Below, in pieces: positions 20,618 through 30,577 of a stretch of 64,000 bases of DNA. The stretch lies in the NCBI GenBank assembly GCA_016927245.1, contig JAFGNA010000017.1:56448-120447 (forward strand). The letters are read 5' to 3'. The notes under the pieces are model-generated. The model was not told the origin of the DNA and did no database searches. It was given only the letters and a program-made list of their open reading frames with translations. The position numbers and the translations under genes were made by a program. Numbering within the stretch: position 1 is the stretch's first letter; every line of letters begins with the position of its first letter. The stretch comes from Candidatus Woesearchaeota archaeon (lineage in GTDB: Archaea > Nanobdellota > Nanobdellia > Woesearchaeales > WJKR01).

Positions 20618-21313
20618 TCAAGAGGCGGGGATGACGCCGAACAGGGCGTACACGAACCGGTCGGCGGCTTGGATGGTCTTGTTGGCCGTGGTGGCCTGCA
20701 CGACGACGCACGTCGGGTGATTGGTGGGCACGGCGACGCGGTCGTCGTCTGCGACTCGTATCAGGATGACAGCGGTGTCCTCGTCGGCGTCCCGGCAGTC
20801 GAGCACAGGGGTGGCGGTCGCGCCGCTGGTGGGTTGCTTGGTGAACGCGCTGCTCGTGGGGATGTTGAAGATGTTGAACTTCTCCCCGACCACCCTGGCT
20901 ATCTCGACGCCTGCGATGACGAGGGCGCCGGGCGCTTCTGGGTCCATGGCGATGATTGCTTCGCTGTCGTAGCCTTTGGCTGCGCGGTTCGCCATCACCC
21001 TGATGACGTCTACGGCGTCCTGCTCTGCAGGGATGAGTTCGACCTCGATGGGGTGGTGGTGCATCGCGACCTGGTAGGGTTGGTCGTTCACGACTATGCG
21101 GACGTACCACAGGCCGTCCTCTCTTTTGGCGAGGTCGTAGTTGTTGTACGATGAGAGGTCGTCTTCACCGCCGGGGAAGAGGAGTTGCCATGGCTTGTAG
21201 TAGAAGATGAGGATGAGCGCGATGACGATGATGACGGCCGCGGCGAGGTAGACTGCTGGGGCTCGTCGTCGCTCCTTCGCCGATCGCTTGGCAGGTTTCT
21301 TCTTGGCGGGCAT
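20618..21313 (-). CDS. single-TM extracytoplasmic protein, hypothetical
   Basis: N-terminal TM segment; similar in layout to the adjacent 21320-21919 ORF. Confidence 0.7.
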   Translation of the reverse strand: MPAKKKPAKRSAKERRRAPAVYLAAAVIIVIALILIFYYKPWQLLFPGGEDDLSSYNNYDLAKREDGLWYVRIVVNDQPYQVAMHHHPIEVELIPAEQDAVDVIRVMANRAAKGYDSEAIIAMDPEAPGALVIAGVEIARVVGEKFNIFNIPTSSAFTKQPTSGATATPVLDCRDADEDTAVILIRVADDDRVAVPTNHPTCVVVQATTANKTIQAADRFVYALFGVIPAS

Positions 21314-21319
21314 CAGTGT

Positions 21320-21919
21320 TCATCCTTCTGCGTAGATGTCGTAATACTCGTACACGAGCCGGTCTCTGATGAGCGCGAAGTCGGTGTTGTTCGCACGAAG
21401 GCGTACGCAGGCGTCCTCGATCACTATCTCAGGCGCCTCTCCTTCCTCGAAGCTGAGCACGGGCATGTTCGCGGTCGCGTTGTCGCAGGACACGACGGGC
21501 AATGAGTAGGTCGAGTTCTCCTCTGCCACGGCGCTGATGACGGGGACGGGCAGGGTCTCTGCGAGGTCGAGCCTGATGAGGTCGATGTATTGCAGGTTGG
21601 TGGGCGACAGGCCTGGGTCGAAGGTGAGCACGATGACCGGCGCTGCTCGTATCGTCTCTCCTAGGTCGCTGGGCGCGTCGACGAGCAGGGCTGATGAGGG
21701 GAGGTAGTAGAAGAACAGTTCTTGCTTGTCGATCTTCGCGTGCCACACGTTGTACTTGTCGTCGGGCGTGAAGGTGACGCCGTACTCGCGCGCCGCGTTC
21801 GCTGACCTGCCGTACAGGGCCACGCTGAAGCCGCTCGCGACCATGAGGAACACGATGATGACGCCGATGATGATGCGGACGCGCCGCTGGCGCCGTTCCT
21901 CGATGCGACGGAGTGCCAT
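21320..21919 (-). CDS. single-TM extracytoplasmic protein, hypothetical
   Basis: N-terminal TM segment; putative tandem paralog of 20618-21313. Confidence 0.7.
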   Translation of the reverse strand: MALRRIEERRQRRVRIIIGVIIVFLMVASGFSVALYGRSANAAREYGVTFTPDDKYNVWHAKIDKQELFFYYLPSSALLVDAPSDLGETIRAAPVIVLTFDPGLSPTNLQYIDLIRLDLAETLPVPVISAVAEENSTYSLPVVSCDNATANMPVLSFEEGEAPEIVIEDACVRLRANNTDFALIRDRLVYEYYDIYAEG

Positions 21920-22007
21920 GGCGTGTGCGGAGCAACATGATATTTAAAAGGGTTGCGGTGGTGCCAGAACAACAAGGCATATAAACCGTTCGTGGCATAC
22001 CAGCGTC

Positions 22008-24530
22008 ATGGCCGTCATCCCTGACAAGGAGGTCAAGCGGCGCTTCAAAGAGGAAGTGAGCAAGGAGCCTGACCGGTACTTCGCGACTGGTGTGCTGCGC
22101 GAGGAGGGTTTCTCTAGGCGTAGGTGCAAGAAGTGCGGGACGTGGTTCTGGTCGGTGCAGGAGCGGGAGACGTGCGATGATCCTTCTTGTTCTGGGGGTT
22201 TCAGGTTCTTCACTGACAACCCTTCCAGGAAGCCCTTAAGTTACATCGAGGTCTGGAAGGAGTTCAGCAAGCTCATGAGGAATCGGGGGTACACACCTAT
22301 CGATCGCTACCCGGTCATCGCTCGTTGGAGGGATGACACTGATTTCGTCCAGGCGTCCATCTATGATTTCCAGCCGTACGTGGTGTCGGGCGAGGTGGAC
22401 CCGCCTGCTAACCCGTTGGTCGTGCCGCAGTTCTCCTTGCGGTTCAACGACGTCGATAACGTGGGCGTGACGATGAGCCACATGACGGGGTTCGTTATGA
22501 TTGGCCAGCACGCGTTCCTGCCAAAAGAGGGATGGGACCAGGACGAATTGTTCAGTGACATCTATGCGTGGCTGCGCGAGGGCGTCGGGCTGCCGAAGGA
22601 GGAGCTCGTGTTCCATGAGGATGCGTGGGCTGGCGGCGGCAATTACGGGCCGTGCATGGAGTTCTTCAGCAGGGGTTGCGAGCTGGGCAACCAGGTGTAC
22701 ATGTTGTACGAGCAGTCTGAGGCGGGTGAGAAGGAGTTGCCGCTCAAGGTGCTCGACATGGGCATGGGCCAGGAGCGCGTCGCGTGGTTCACCCAGGGGA
22801 AAGGCACGGTGTATGACGCGGCGTTCCCGACCGTGATGGAGAAACTCTTCGAACGAACAAAGGTAGCGTACGACGAAGAACTCATACAAAAATATTTGCC
22901 CTTTGCTTCCTACCTGAACGCTGACGAGGCAGAAGACCTCGACGAGGAGTGGGAACGCATAGGCAAGGCTGTCGGTAAGGACGCGGAGGAGCTCAAGCAG
23001 GCCATCAAGCCGTTGGCGGCGTTGTACTCTGTCGCGGAGCATGCGCGGACGTTGCTCGTCGCGTTGTCAGATGGCGGCTTGCCCTCGAACGTCGGCGGCG
23101 GGTATAATCTGCGCGTCATCCTGCGGCGAGCGTTGGGGTTCATCGATGAGTACCAGTGGGACATCACTCTTCCTGAGCTGTGCCGTTGGCACGCCGAGTA
23201 CCTCGAGCCTTTGTTCCCAGAGCTTTCCGAACGACTGGGCGATGTCGAGAAGGTGTTGTCGTATGAACGGGAGAAGCATGAGGAGGCGAAGAAGCGGAAC
23301 AAGGCGATTGTCGAGCGGCTCGTCAGGCAGGGTGGCTTGACGGAGGAGAAGCTCGTCGAGTTGTATGACAGCCAAGGGATCAGCCCTGAGGAGCTCGTCA
23401 AGGCTGCGCTGAGCGTTGGCAATGCGGTCGAGGTGCCGGAGAACTTCTACGCGCTCGTGGCTGAGCGGCACGCGAAGACCGTGCAGCGAACGGCGACCAA
23501 AAAGGGGGTGTCGTTGCCGCTCGACGGCGTGCCCTCGACCGAGCCGTTGTACTATGACCATTATGATTACGTCGATTTCGAGGCGCGCGTGGTGAAGGTC
23601 ATCGGGCGGCACGTCGTCCTAGACAGGACCGCTTTTTATCCGACGAGTGGGGGGCAAGTGCATGACATCGGCACGGTCAACGGCGTCGAGGTCGTTGACG
23701 TGTTCAAGCAAGCAAGCCCTGAAGGCAACCATATCATCCATGCGCTCAAGGAAAAACCAGGGTTCAAGGAGGGCGACGTGGTGGCGGGCAAGATCGATTA
23801 TGACCGTCGGTTGCAGTTGGCGCAGCACCACACCGCGACGCACCTGTTGACCGGGGCTGCTCGCCGAGTCCTGGGAGATCATGTCTGGCAGGCAGGCGCG
23901 GCGAAGACGCCTGAGAAGAGCCGGTTGGACCTCACGCATTACGAGCAGTTGTCTCAGGAGGAGGTTGCCGCTATTGAGTCGTTGGCGAACAGGGTGGTGG
24001 ATGAGAACCGGCCGATACTCAAGTCGTTCATGGCGAGGGACACGGCAGAGGCCAGGTACGGTTTCCGGTTGTACCAGGGGGGCGCGGTGCCGGGGAAGAG
24101 GCTGCGCATCGTGAACATAGAAGGATTTGATGTCGAGGCGTGCGGTGGCACGCACCTGGACGTCACGGGCGACGTCGGCCATGTCAAGATCCTCAAGACG
24201 AGCAAGGTGCAGGACGGCGTCGTTCGGTTGGAGTTCGTCGCCGGGGCCGCGGCGCAACGAGCGTTCGACCACAAGATGACCATCATCCGCGAGGCCATCG
24301 CGCTCGTCGGCGGCTCGGAAGAGCAACTGCCTGGGCGCGTGGCCGAGCTGTTCGAGCAATGGAAGAGGGCCAAGAAAGGCAAGCTGGAGAAATTCGGGCT
24401 CACCTCCACTGCTGAGTCTGGGGGGGATGTCGTCGCGGAGATGGCTTCGTTGCTGAAGACGCAGCCCGAGCACGTGGTCAAGACCATTGAACGGTTCCTC
24501 GACGATATCGGGCGCAAGCGCAAAGGATGA
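22008..24530 (+). CDS. alaS: alanyl-tRNA synthetase, archaeal type
   Basis: PLSYIEVWKEFSKLMRNRGYTPIDRYPVIARWRDDTDFVQASI; HHTATHLL; CGGTH. Confidence 0.97.
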   Translation: MAVIPDKEVKRRFKEEVSKEPDRYFATGVLREEGFSRRRCKKCGTWFWSVQERETCDDPSCSGGFRFFTDNPSRKPLSYIEVWKEFSKLMRNRGYTPIDRYPVIARWRDDTDFVQASIYDFQPYVVSGEVDPPANPLVVPQFSLRFNDVDNVGVTMSHMTGFVMIGQHAFLPKEGWDQDELFSDIYAWLREGVGLPKEELVFHEDAWAGGGNYGPCMEFFSRGCELGNQVYMLYEQSEAGEKELPLKVLDMGMGQERVAWFTQGKGTVYDAAFPTVMEKLFERTKVAYDEELIQKYLPFASYLNADEAEDLDEEWERIGKAVGKDAEELKQAIKPLAALYSVAEHARTLLVALSDGGLPSNVGGGYNLRVILRRALGFIDEYQWDITLPELCRWHAEYLEPLFPELSERLGDVEKVLSYEREKHEEAKKRNKAIVERLVRQGGLTEEKLVELYDSQGISPEELVKAALSVGNAVEVPENFYALVAERHAKTVQRTATKKGVSLPLDGVPSTEPLYYDHYDYVDFEARVVKVIGRHVVLDRTAFYPTSGGQVHDIGTVNGVEVVDVFKQASPEGNHIIHALKEKPGFKEGDVVAGKIDYDRRLQLAQHHTATHLLTGAARRVLGDHVWQAGAAKTPEKSRLDLTHYEQLSQEEVAAIESLANRVVDENRPILKSFMARDTAEARYGFRLYQGGAVPGKRLRIVNIEGFDVEACGGTHLDVTGDVGHVKILKTSKVQDGVVRLEFVAGAAAQRAFDHKMTIIREAIALVGGSEEQLPGRVAELFEQWKRAKKGKLEKFGLTSTAESGGDVVAEMASLLKTQPEHVVKTIERFLDDIGRKRKG

Positions 24531-24591
24531 CTTCTACGGGCTTGGAAACCATCAACACATTTAAATAGTATTTCTCCCATCCTCTTGTCAT

Positions 24592-25881
24592 ATGAAAAAG
24601 AAAATCGTCACCGCACTGCTCACTATGATCGTCATCGCCGGATTGTTCCTGGCAGGATGCTCCACCATACCGACACCGAACCCGCAACCAGGGCCTGGGC
24701 CTGACAACACGAGCGAGCCGGGGCCGAACCCGCAACCAGGCACGGCAGGGGAGGACGTGGTCGAGGCGAACAACGCGTTCGCCATGGACCTCTACCACCG
24801 CTACAAAGAGGAAGAGGGCAACGTGTTCCTCTCGCCGTACAGCGTCAGCTCGGCATTGACCATGACGTACGAAGGGGCGAGGGGCGAGACGGCGGAGGAG
24901 ATGAGGACCGTCCTGCACCTCCCTGCGGATAAGGAGGACGTGCGTGAAGGCTACAAAGGCATGAATTCGTTGCTCAACCAAGAGGGTAAGGAGTACCAGC
25001 TCAGCGTCGCGAACGCGCTCTGGGCGCAGGAGGGCTACCCGTTCCTTGACGATTACTTCTCCGCAGTGGAGGAGTATTACGGCGGCTCGGCGACTAACTT
25101 GGACTTCGCGGCCGAGCCTGAGGAGTCGCGCGTCACGATCAACGAGTGGGTGGAGGAGGAGACGAACGACCGGATACAAGACCTCATCCCGCAAGGAGTG
25201 ATTGACTCGCTGACCAGGCTCGTCCTGACCAACACCATCTACTTCAAGGCGAACTGGACGAGCAAGTTCGACCCGAGCAGCACGCGCGACCAGGAATTCA
25301 CCCTCTCCTCAGGAGAGGTCGTGACGGCTGAGATGATGCACCAGACCACGTACTACCAGTACACGGAAGACGACGACGTCCAGGTGCTCGAACTCGACTA
25401 CAAAGGAGAGGACCTCTCCATGCTCGTCATTCTGCCCAAGGAGAACGACCTCGTAGGAGTGGAAGGGCTGCTCAATACCGAGAAGCTTGCTGGGTGGAGG
25501 GAAGGCTTGGGAAGGGAGCGCGTCAGGCTCACGCTGCCCAAGTTCACGTTCGAGACCAAGTACTTCATGGTGAGAGACCTCGAAAAGATGGGCATGTCGA
25601 CAGCGTTCAGTGGAGGAGCAGACTTCACCGGGATGAGTCCGACGGGCGGGTTGTGCATCAGCGAGGTCATCCATCAGACGTTCATCGAGGTGGCGGAGAA
25701 CGGGACGGAGGCCGCGGCGGCGACCGCGGTCATCATGAAAGATATTAGTCCCGGCCCAGGGCTTGAATTGGAGGAGCCGAAGGTTTTCACGGCCGATCAC
25801 CCGTTCCTCTTCCTCATACAGGAGAAAGAGACGGGGAACATCTTGTTCTTGGGACGGCTGAGCGACCCGACCAAGGAATAA
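24592..25881 (+). CDS. serpin, predicted lipoprotein
   Basis: LAGC lipobox; SVSSALTMTYEGARGETAEEM; NGTEAAAATA hinge; FTADHPFLFLI. Confidence 0.95.
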   Translation: MKKKIVTALLTMIVIAGLFLAGCSTIPTPNPQPGPGPDNTSEPGPNPQPGTAGEDVVEANNAFAMDLYHRYKEEEGNVFLSPYSVSSALTMTYEGARGETAEEMRTVLHLPADKEDVREGYKGMNSLLNQEGKEYQLSVANALWAQEGYPFLDDYFSAVEEYYGGSATNLDFAAEPEESRVTINEWVEEETNDRIQDLIPQGVIDSLTRLVLTNTIYFKANWTSKFDPSSTRDQEFTLSSGEVVTAEMMHQTTYYQYTEDDDVQVLELDYKGEDLSMLVILPKENDLVGVEGLLNTEKLAGWREGLGRERVRLTLPKFTFETKYFMVRDLEKMGMSTAFSGGADFTGMSPTGGLCISEVIHQTFIEVAENGTEAAAATAVIMKDISPGPGLELEEPKVFTADHPFLFLIQEKETGNILFLGRLSDPTKE

Positions 25882-25889
25882 GAGAAGTG

Positions 25890-26225
25890 TTATTGTTCTT
25901 GCCGCTCGCGGCTGGCTCCTTTCTGGTCCTTGACGGCGAGCGAGAGGATGAGGATGAGGAGCCCTATCGCGACGAAGCTGATACCGTCGCTGAAGAATCT
26001 CGTCCTGGATGAGAGGAGGATGCCAAGGCCGACGAGGCCGAAGATGAGGCCCATGACGAGGAAGGACACGGCGATGAGCTTGCGCACGACGCGCTCCGTC
26101 ATCTCCTCGACGCGTTCCTTGGCGCGGTCCAGGGTCTGGTCGACGCGGTCCTCGAGGCCGTCCATCGCCGCTTCTCCTATGACTCCGCCGAGCGCTTTGA
26201 ACAAGCCGCTGAAGACCATCTTCAC
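25890..26225 (-). CDS. small membrane protein
   Basis: two TM segments after an amphipathic helix. Confidence 0.6.
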   Translation of the reverse strand: MKMVFSGLFKALGGVIGEAAMDGLEDRVDQTLDRAKERVEEMTERVVRKLIAVSFLVMGLIFGLVGLGILLSSRTRFFSDGISFVAIGLLILILSLAVKDQKGASRERQEQ

Positions 26226-26461
26226 TTCCTCCTCCGCTTGAGTAATCGTCCGGCGAGGTAGCCGATGGCGAACGCGCCTGCCAGCGCGAGCAAGGGGTTG
26301 TCCTTGACGAAGTCCTCGGCCGTCTCCTTCTTGTCCTTCGCTTCTTCAAGGAGGTCTTTGCCTTTGTCCTGGAGGCTTTCGAGCTGTTCCTGTGCTTTCT
26401 TGATGAACTCTCGGAGCTCTTGCGCGGCGTCGTCTCGTGCTCGTGCCACCTGGATAATCAC
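26222..26461 (-). CDS. YqjD/ElaB-like (DUF883-type) membrane-anchored protein
   Basis: amphipathic helix followed by DNPLLALAGAFAIGYLAGRLLKRRRK; ATGA overlap with 25890-26225. Confidence 0.6.
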   Translation of the reverse strand: MIIQVARARDDAAQELREFIKKAQEQLESLQDKGKDLLEEAKDKKETAEDFVKDNPLLALAGAFAIGYLAGRLLKRRRK

Positions 26462-26570
26462 CTCTTTTTAAGGCGTGAGGCGGTGGGAGTATAAAAACTT
26501 TTCCACGCGAACCGGTGCGTTTAAAAAGAGGCGTTGTTCGGCGGCTGCCAGCGTGGCTACGTTAGCGGCG

Positions 26571-26762
26571 ATGGTGAACGGTCTGGTGCATAGCGCTTTG
26601 GAGGAGCACGTCAGGGATGCTGTCTGTCCGCAGTGCAGGCATAAGTCTTCAGGGGCGTGGAGGTCTGAGTTCTGGGGGACGTTCCACTACCTCACAACGA
26701 GGTGTCCTCGTTGCGGCTACGAGCTTTTCTACAAGGCGGGCGCGAGTAGCGGTATCCGTTGA
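26571..26762 (+). CDS. zinc-ribbon protein
   Basis: CPQCRHKSSGAWRSEFWGTFHYLTTRCPRCGYELFY. Confidence 0.6.
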   Translation: MVNGLVHSALEEHVRDAVCPQCRHKSSGAWRSEFWGTFHYLTTRCPRCGYELFYKAGASSGIR

Positions 26763-26801
26763 TGACCATGCGGTGGTGGTGACGGGACCGAAAGGTTTTT
26801 T

Positions 26802-27365
26802 ATGAATAGTCCTTTCTCATCATGGATGCGAGCGTATTCGAAGGGCGTGATGGACCTCACCTCCGCCGAGGCTATCGCTAATGCCCGGGCGGTCGTGACG
26901 TCCGATTACTTCTCTCCGTACACGTGGAGGCCTGCTGAGAGCAAGATCCGTTCGAGCATCATCACCATTGATGCCATCGGCGACTGCGGGGACCACGCCA
27001 CGGTGGGGAGCTTGTCAGGCACGGTCGACTCGTTGCTGCGAACGATAGGCGATCAGGGGGAGTTGTACGATTTCCACCTCCTTCTCGCGCCGCCCTTGCG
27101 GCGAGTCAGGCAGCTGGGGTTGCGGGACGCCGAGGAGGTCGTGCTGCCGCTGGAGTTCTTTGCCTATCAGTCGAAGATGCACGATGACTCGTTCTCTTTC
27201 ATTGTCAGCAATCTCGGATTGGATGAGGAGTACCACCGTCGTTTCCCTGACGCCGCTCGGAAGCTCGGCAGGTGGTACGCCGAGTTGACGAGGAACCTGA
27301 ACGGGTTGTTGCCGTACAAGGATGACCACCGCTTCAAGGACGTCCGCGGGCTTGGCGCTCGCTAG
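26802..27365 (+). CDS. hypothetical protein
   Basis: 187 aa ORF in coding-like composition. Confidence 0.55.
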   Translation: MNSPFSSWMRAYSKGVMDLTSAEAIANARAVVTSDYFSPYTWRPAESKIRSSIITIDAIGDCGDHATVGSLSGTVDSLLRTIGDQGELYDFHLLLAPPLRRVRQLGLRDAEEVVLPLEFFAYQSKMHDDSFSFIVSNLGLDEEYHRRFPDAARKLGRWYAELTRNLNGLLPYKDDHRFKDVRGLGAR

Positions 27366-27721
27366 CCTTGTTCGCGCAGTTCCTGCTTCATCGCTGCTTG
27401 CTTCTTGGTGGCTCGCCGCTTCTTCGCCGCTCCTTTCCTCGCCTTGGCGGCGTGGCGCTTGAGGTGCTGCTCCGCCTTCTTCATCTCTCGTTGCAGGGCG
27501 TCGATCGCCCGTTCCTGGTGTCGCTTGACGTCCGTGAGGAACGCCTTCGCCGCTTGTTCCGCCTCTGCCTTGTTGATGTCGTGCTCTTTCAGGAATTCCT
27601 TTATCGCCTTTTCCATTTTGCCTGCTGTGAGGGTCGTGACCCCGAGGCCGACGAGGAATCCTTTCCTCACTATGCCTTTCATCCCCTTGCACCCCCTTAG
27701 GTGTTGTCCGTCATCCTTCAT
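27362..27721 (-). CDS. phasin-like coiled-coil protein with Lys/Arg/Ala-rich tail
   Basis: KEFLKEHDINKAEAEQAAKAFLTDVKR plus basic C-terminus. Confidence 0.55.
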   Translation of the reverse strand: MKDDGQHLRGCKGMKGIVRKGFLVGLGVTTLTAGKMEKAIKEFLKEHDINKAEAEQAAKAFLTDVKRHQERAIDALQREMKKAEQHLKRHAAKARKGAAKKRRATKKQAAMKQELREQG

Positions 27722-27749
27722 GGGCGGAGAAGTATAAATACGTAGCGGT

Positions 27750-28646
27750 TCACTCGTCCAGCCGGGTGAAGATGAGGGGCTTGTCCTGCACGATGACGCT
27801 GTGCTCGTGCTGGCTGACGAGGCCGCCGCCTTGCTCTGGCAGTGGGGGGTGCTCGTGCAGCGCCCCGAGGCGGGCGAGCTCGTTGAGGGCGTACCGGGTC
27901 TTGCCGTGGCCGTGGATGCGCGTGAGCCATCTCGTGGTGAAGGGGAGCCCTTGGTAGGATTGGATGGTCTTGAGCACGTCCCTGGTGAACGGGCTCCTCG
28001 TCGGCTTGGGCGCGACGAGGGTGTAGATGGTGGGGTTGCTGCTCTCGTAGATGGCGCCTTTGCCGTCCGTGGCGAAGGGCTCGACGGCGATGACTTGTCC
28101 TTCGCGTAGTTCCGTGGCGTCTTGGGTGTCCACGTTCGGTACGGAGGGCGGGGCGTGGACTTGGTAGGGGCCGAGGCCGTGTCCTGAGAGGTTGCGGATG
28201 GGTTGGAGGTCGTAGGATTGTATGGTTTCTTGGATGGCTTTCCCTATGCTTCCGAGGGTGGTGCCTGGCCTGATGATCTTGAGGGCTGTCGCGAGTGCTT
28301 CCTTGCTCGCTTTGACGAGGTCGTCGTGGCTTCCGAGGTTGATGGTGAGGGCGTTGTCTGCTATGCGGCCGTTGATGTGCACGCCGATGTCGAGCTTCGC
28401 GAGGTCTCCTTCCTTGAAGAGGACTTCTTCCTCGTCGGTGGGGCAGTAGTGCGCCGCGATGTTGTTCAGGCTTATCTGGGCGGGGAAGGCGATGCCTGCT
28501 CCTCGCTTCTTGATGCGGTCCTCGATGGTGTCGAGGACTTCTCGCATGGACGCTCCTGGCTTGATGTGCTTGGCGCCTTCTAGGAGCGCTGTTTGCGCGA
28601 TGATGCCTGCTTTTTTGTGGTGCTCGATGGCTTCTGTCGTGAGCAT
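27750..28646 (-). CDS. map: methionine aminopeptidase type II
   Basis: AFPAQISLNNIAAHYCPTDEE, LDIGVHINGRIADNALTI, NLSGHGLG. Confidence 0.95.
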   Translation of the reverse strand: MLTTEAIEHHKKAGIIAQTALLEGAKHIKPGASMREVLDTIEDRIKKRGAGIAFPAQISLNNIAAHYCPTDEEEVLFKEGDLAKLDIGVHINGRIADNALTINLGSHDDLVKASKEALATALKIIRPGTTLGSIGKAIQETIQSYDLQPIRNLSGHGLGPYQVHAPPSVPNVDTQDATELREGQVIAVEPFATDGKGAIYESSNPTIYTLVAPKPTRSPFTRDVLKTIQSYQGLPFTTRWLTRIHGHGKTRYALNELARLGALHEHPPLPEQGGGLVSQHEHSVIVQDKPLIFTRLDE

Positions 28647-28678
28647 GGCGTCGCGTGAGGGAATGATGGTTTATATGG

Positions 28679-29047
28679 TTATGGTTTCTTCGGGAACGCG
28701 TAGCGTAGCTTGTCTCGCGGGTAGGATGAGTGGTACGCGCCTCGTGCCCAGAAGATGGTCCTGCCGGTTAGTGCGCGGTACTTGTCCTTGTCTTCTTCTC
28801 CTCGCTCGATGAGGGTGTTGATCTCGGTGACGAGGTCGTTGATGCGCCGTACTCTTCGCTCGTTCTTCTGGGTGATGAGGTATGGGTGCTGCGCTGGGTC
28901 GTAGCGTTCGTGGTAGAGGCGGAGCGGCTTGATGGCGGAGAATTGTTTGAAGCCGTGTAGGGCGGTGGCGAGCTCGTTGAACTCGTTGAGGTAGTCGTTG
29001 TTGATTCCTTTCTTGTTGCGTTGTTCCTCTTCGCATGCTGGTGCCAT
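28679..29047 (-). CDS. hypothetical protein
   Basis: 122 aa ORF between conserved genes. Confidence 0.5.
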   Translation of the reverse strand: MAPACEEEQRNKKGINNDYLNEFNELATALHGFKQFSAIKPLRLYHERYDPAQHPYLITQKNERRVRRINDLVTEINTLIERGEEDKDKYRALTGRTIFWARGAYHSSYPRDKLRYAFPKKP

Positions 29048-29058
29048 CGTGGCGTTCC

Positions 29059-29589
29059 TCAGTAGAAGATGGCGACGACTTTGCCGAGTATCTGCTCGGG
29101 GCGGACTTTGCCGGGGTCGCTCACGGGGTTGTTGTCCCCTTTGAGGACGAAGTACAGTCCTTGTTCGTCTTGGTCTATGTGGGTGATGCGGTGGATGATG
29201 ATGTCGTCTCCTCGTCGGTAGCTGACGATGTCGCCTATTTGGAGCGTTTCTGGGGGTACTCGTATCCTGACCGTGTTGGCGCCGACGTCGAACACGGGGT
29301 CCATGCTGTTGGTGTCGGTGAACGTGCTCCAGGAGCTGTCTGCCAGGTCGAGGTTGATGAGCCAGTCATTCTCGTCTTGGTCTTGGAGCGAGACGTACAC
29401 GCCGTTCTTGTACACTTTGATCTGGTCTTCGGTGACGGTGTCTCCTGGTGAGTGCCGTTCTTCGGGTCGTTGTGGTCCTGTTGGGAGTTCTAGCGCTGGT
29501 GAGAGCGCTGGGTAGAGGATGAGGGCGCTGATGGCGCCGAGGAGGAAGATGCAGCTGATGGCGGTGATGAGGGGTATGGCTTCTCTCAT
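29059..29589 (-). CDS. signal peptidase I (S26), archaeal-type
   Basis: TNSMDPVFD (Ser) and DIIIHRI (His); KGDNNPVSDPGKVRPEQILGKV. Confidence 0.9.
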   Translation of the reverse strand: MREAIPLITAISCIFLLGAISALILYPALSPALELPTGPQRPEERHSPGDTVTEDQIKVYKNGVYVSLQDQDENDWLINLDLADSSWSTFTDTNSMDPVFDVGANTVRIRVPPETLQIGDIVSYRRGDDIIIHRITHIDQDEQGLYFVLKGDNNPVSDPGKVRPEQILGKVVAIFY

Positions 29590-29641
29590 GGGTGTGGGGG
29601 AAGCGCACAGAATTTATAAAGATTTCTTTTTTTATTTACTG

Positions 29642-30553
29642 ATGAGTGGTTACAAAGGAATGTTTTTAAGTGTGGAATGGTTACCGGACAAGCACATGGA
29701 CGACCCCGACAACAGCACCATCAACCACAACACCATCGACACCCTCGCACTGAGCATACGACAACAAGTAACCGACCCCGAACAGGCGTTCTTCAGCGAG
29801 GAAGGAGACCGCTACGTGAACGGCGAGCTCGCTAGGCTCAGCGACGGACGAGCCATCACCAAGTACAACGTCGCAGGAGAAGCGCACCTCTTCGCAGACG
29901 CCATCGCCCACGTGCTGGAAGCCCACCGCACCCCCCTCATCAGGAAGGAAGAGGTCAAGCGGGCAGGACGCCGCTACCTCGAAGACATGCTCGAACGGCA
30001 CGGCGCCACCATCACCATCGCGAACTACGAGTCGACCATGAACCAGGCGCAACAAAGCATCTCGTTCCGCAAACGCATCGCGCAGCACAACATCCTCACG
30101 CCGAAGCTCGAACGATTCCTCGACGACCACCCCCTCAAGCTCAAGAAAGGCGTCCACCCCAACGAGCGCGGCTACACCATGGACGCCGAACGAGCACAGG
30201 CATACGTGCGCGAACGACTCGCGGAACCCGTCAAGAACACGACAAGAAACCACTACGCCCAGAGCAGGACAAGCAGACAAGAACCAAGCCCCGCAACGAC
30301 ACCCACAGACGACAAGCCAACCTACACCATCGGGCAGGTCGAAATGCGGTACGGGCAGCTCCTCAACCAGCTCGGCTTCGACAACCTCTACGCGCTCCTC
30401 CCAGAACTCTCGGAGAACAACCACCAAGACCTACTCGCCCTCTTCCCCCAATACCACCTCACGAAAGAGCACGTCGACGAAGTCATACGACGGCTCAGAG
30501 AAGACGAGGCGTACCGGGAACAAGTCAAGAAAGACCTCACAGGAGAAGAATAA
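29642..30553 (+). CDS. hypothetical protein
   Basis: ORF from MSGYKGMFLSVEW; start may alternatively be 29660. Confidence 0.55.
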   Translation: MSGYKGMFLSVEWLPDKHMDDPDNSTINHNTIDTLALSIRQQVTDPEQAFFSEEGDRYVNGELARLSDGRAITKYNVAGEAHLFADAIAHVLEAHRTPLIRKEEVKRAGRRYLEDMLERHGATITIANYESTMNQAQQSISFRKRIAQHNILTPKLERFLDDHPLKLKKGVHPNERGYTMDAERAQAYVRERLAEPVKNTTRNHYAQSRTSRQEPSPATTPTDDKPTYTIGQVEMRYGQLLNQLGFDNLYALLPELSENNHQDLLALFPQYHLTKEHVDEVIRRLREDEAYREQVKKDLTGEE

Positions 30554-30577
30554 GAGAAAAAAAGCACAGGGCATCGC

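Noticed and set aside
25309-26349. 346-aa minus-strand ORF
   Set aside because: Overlaps the serpin and two small membrane genes antisense/out of frame; Arg-rich composition.
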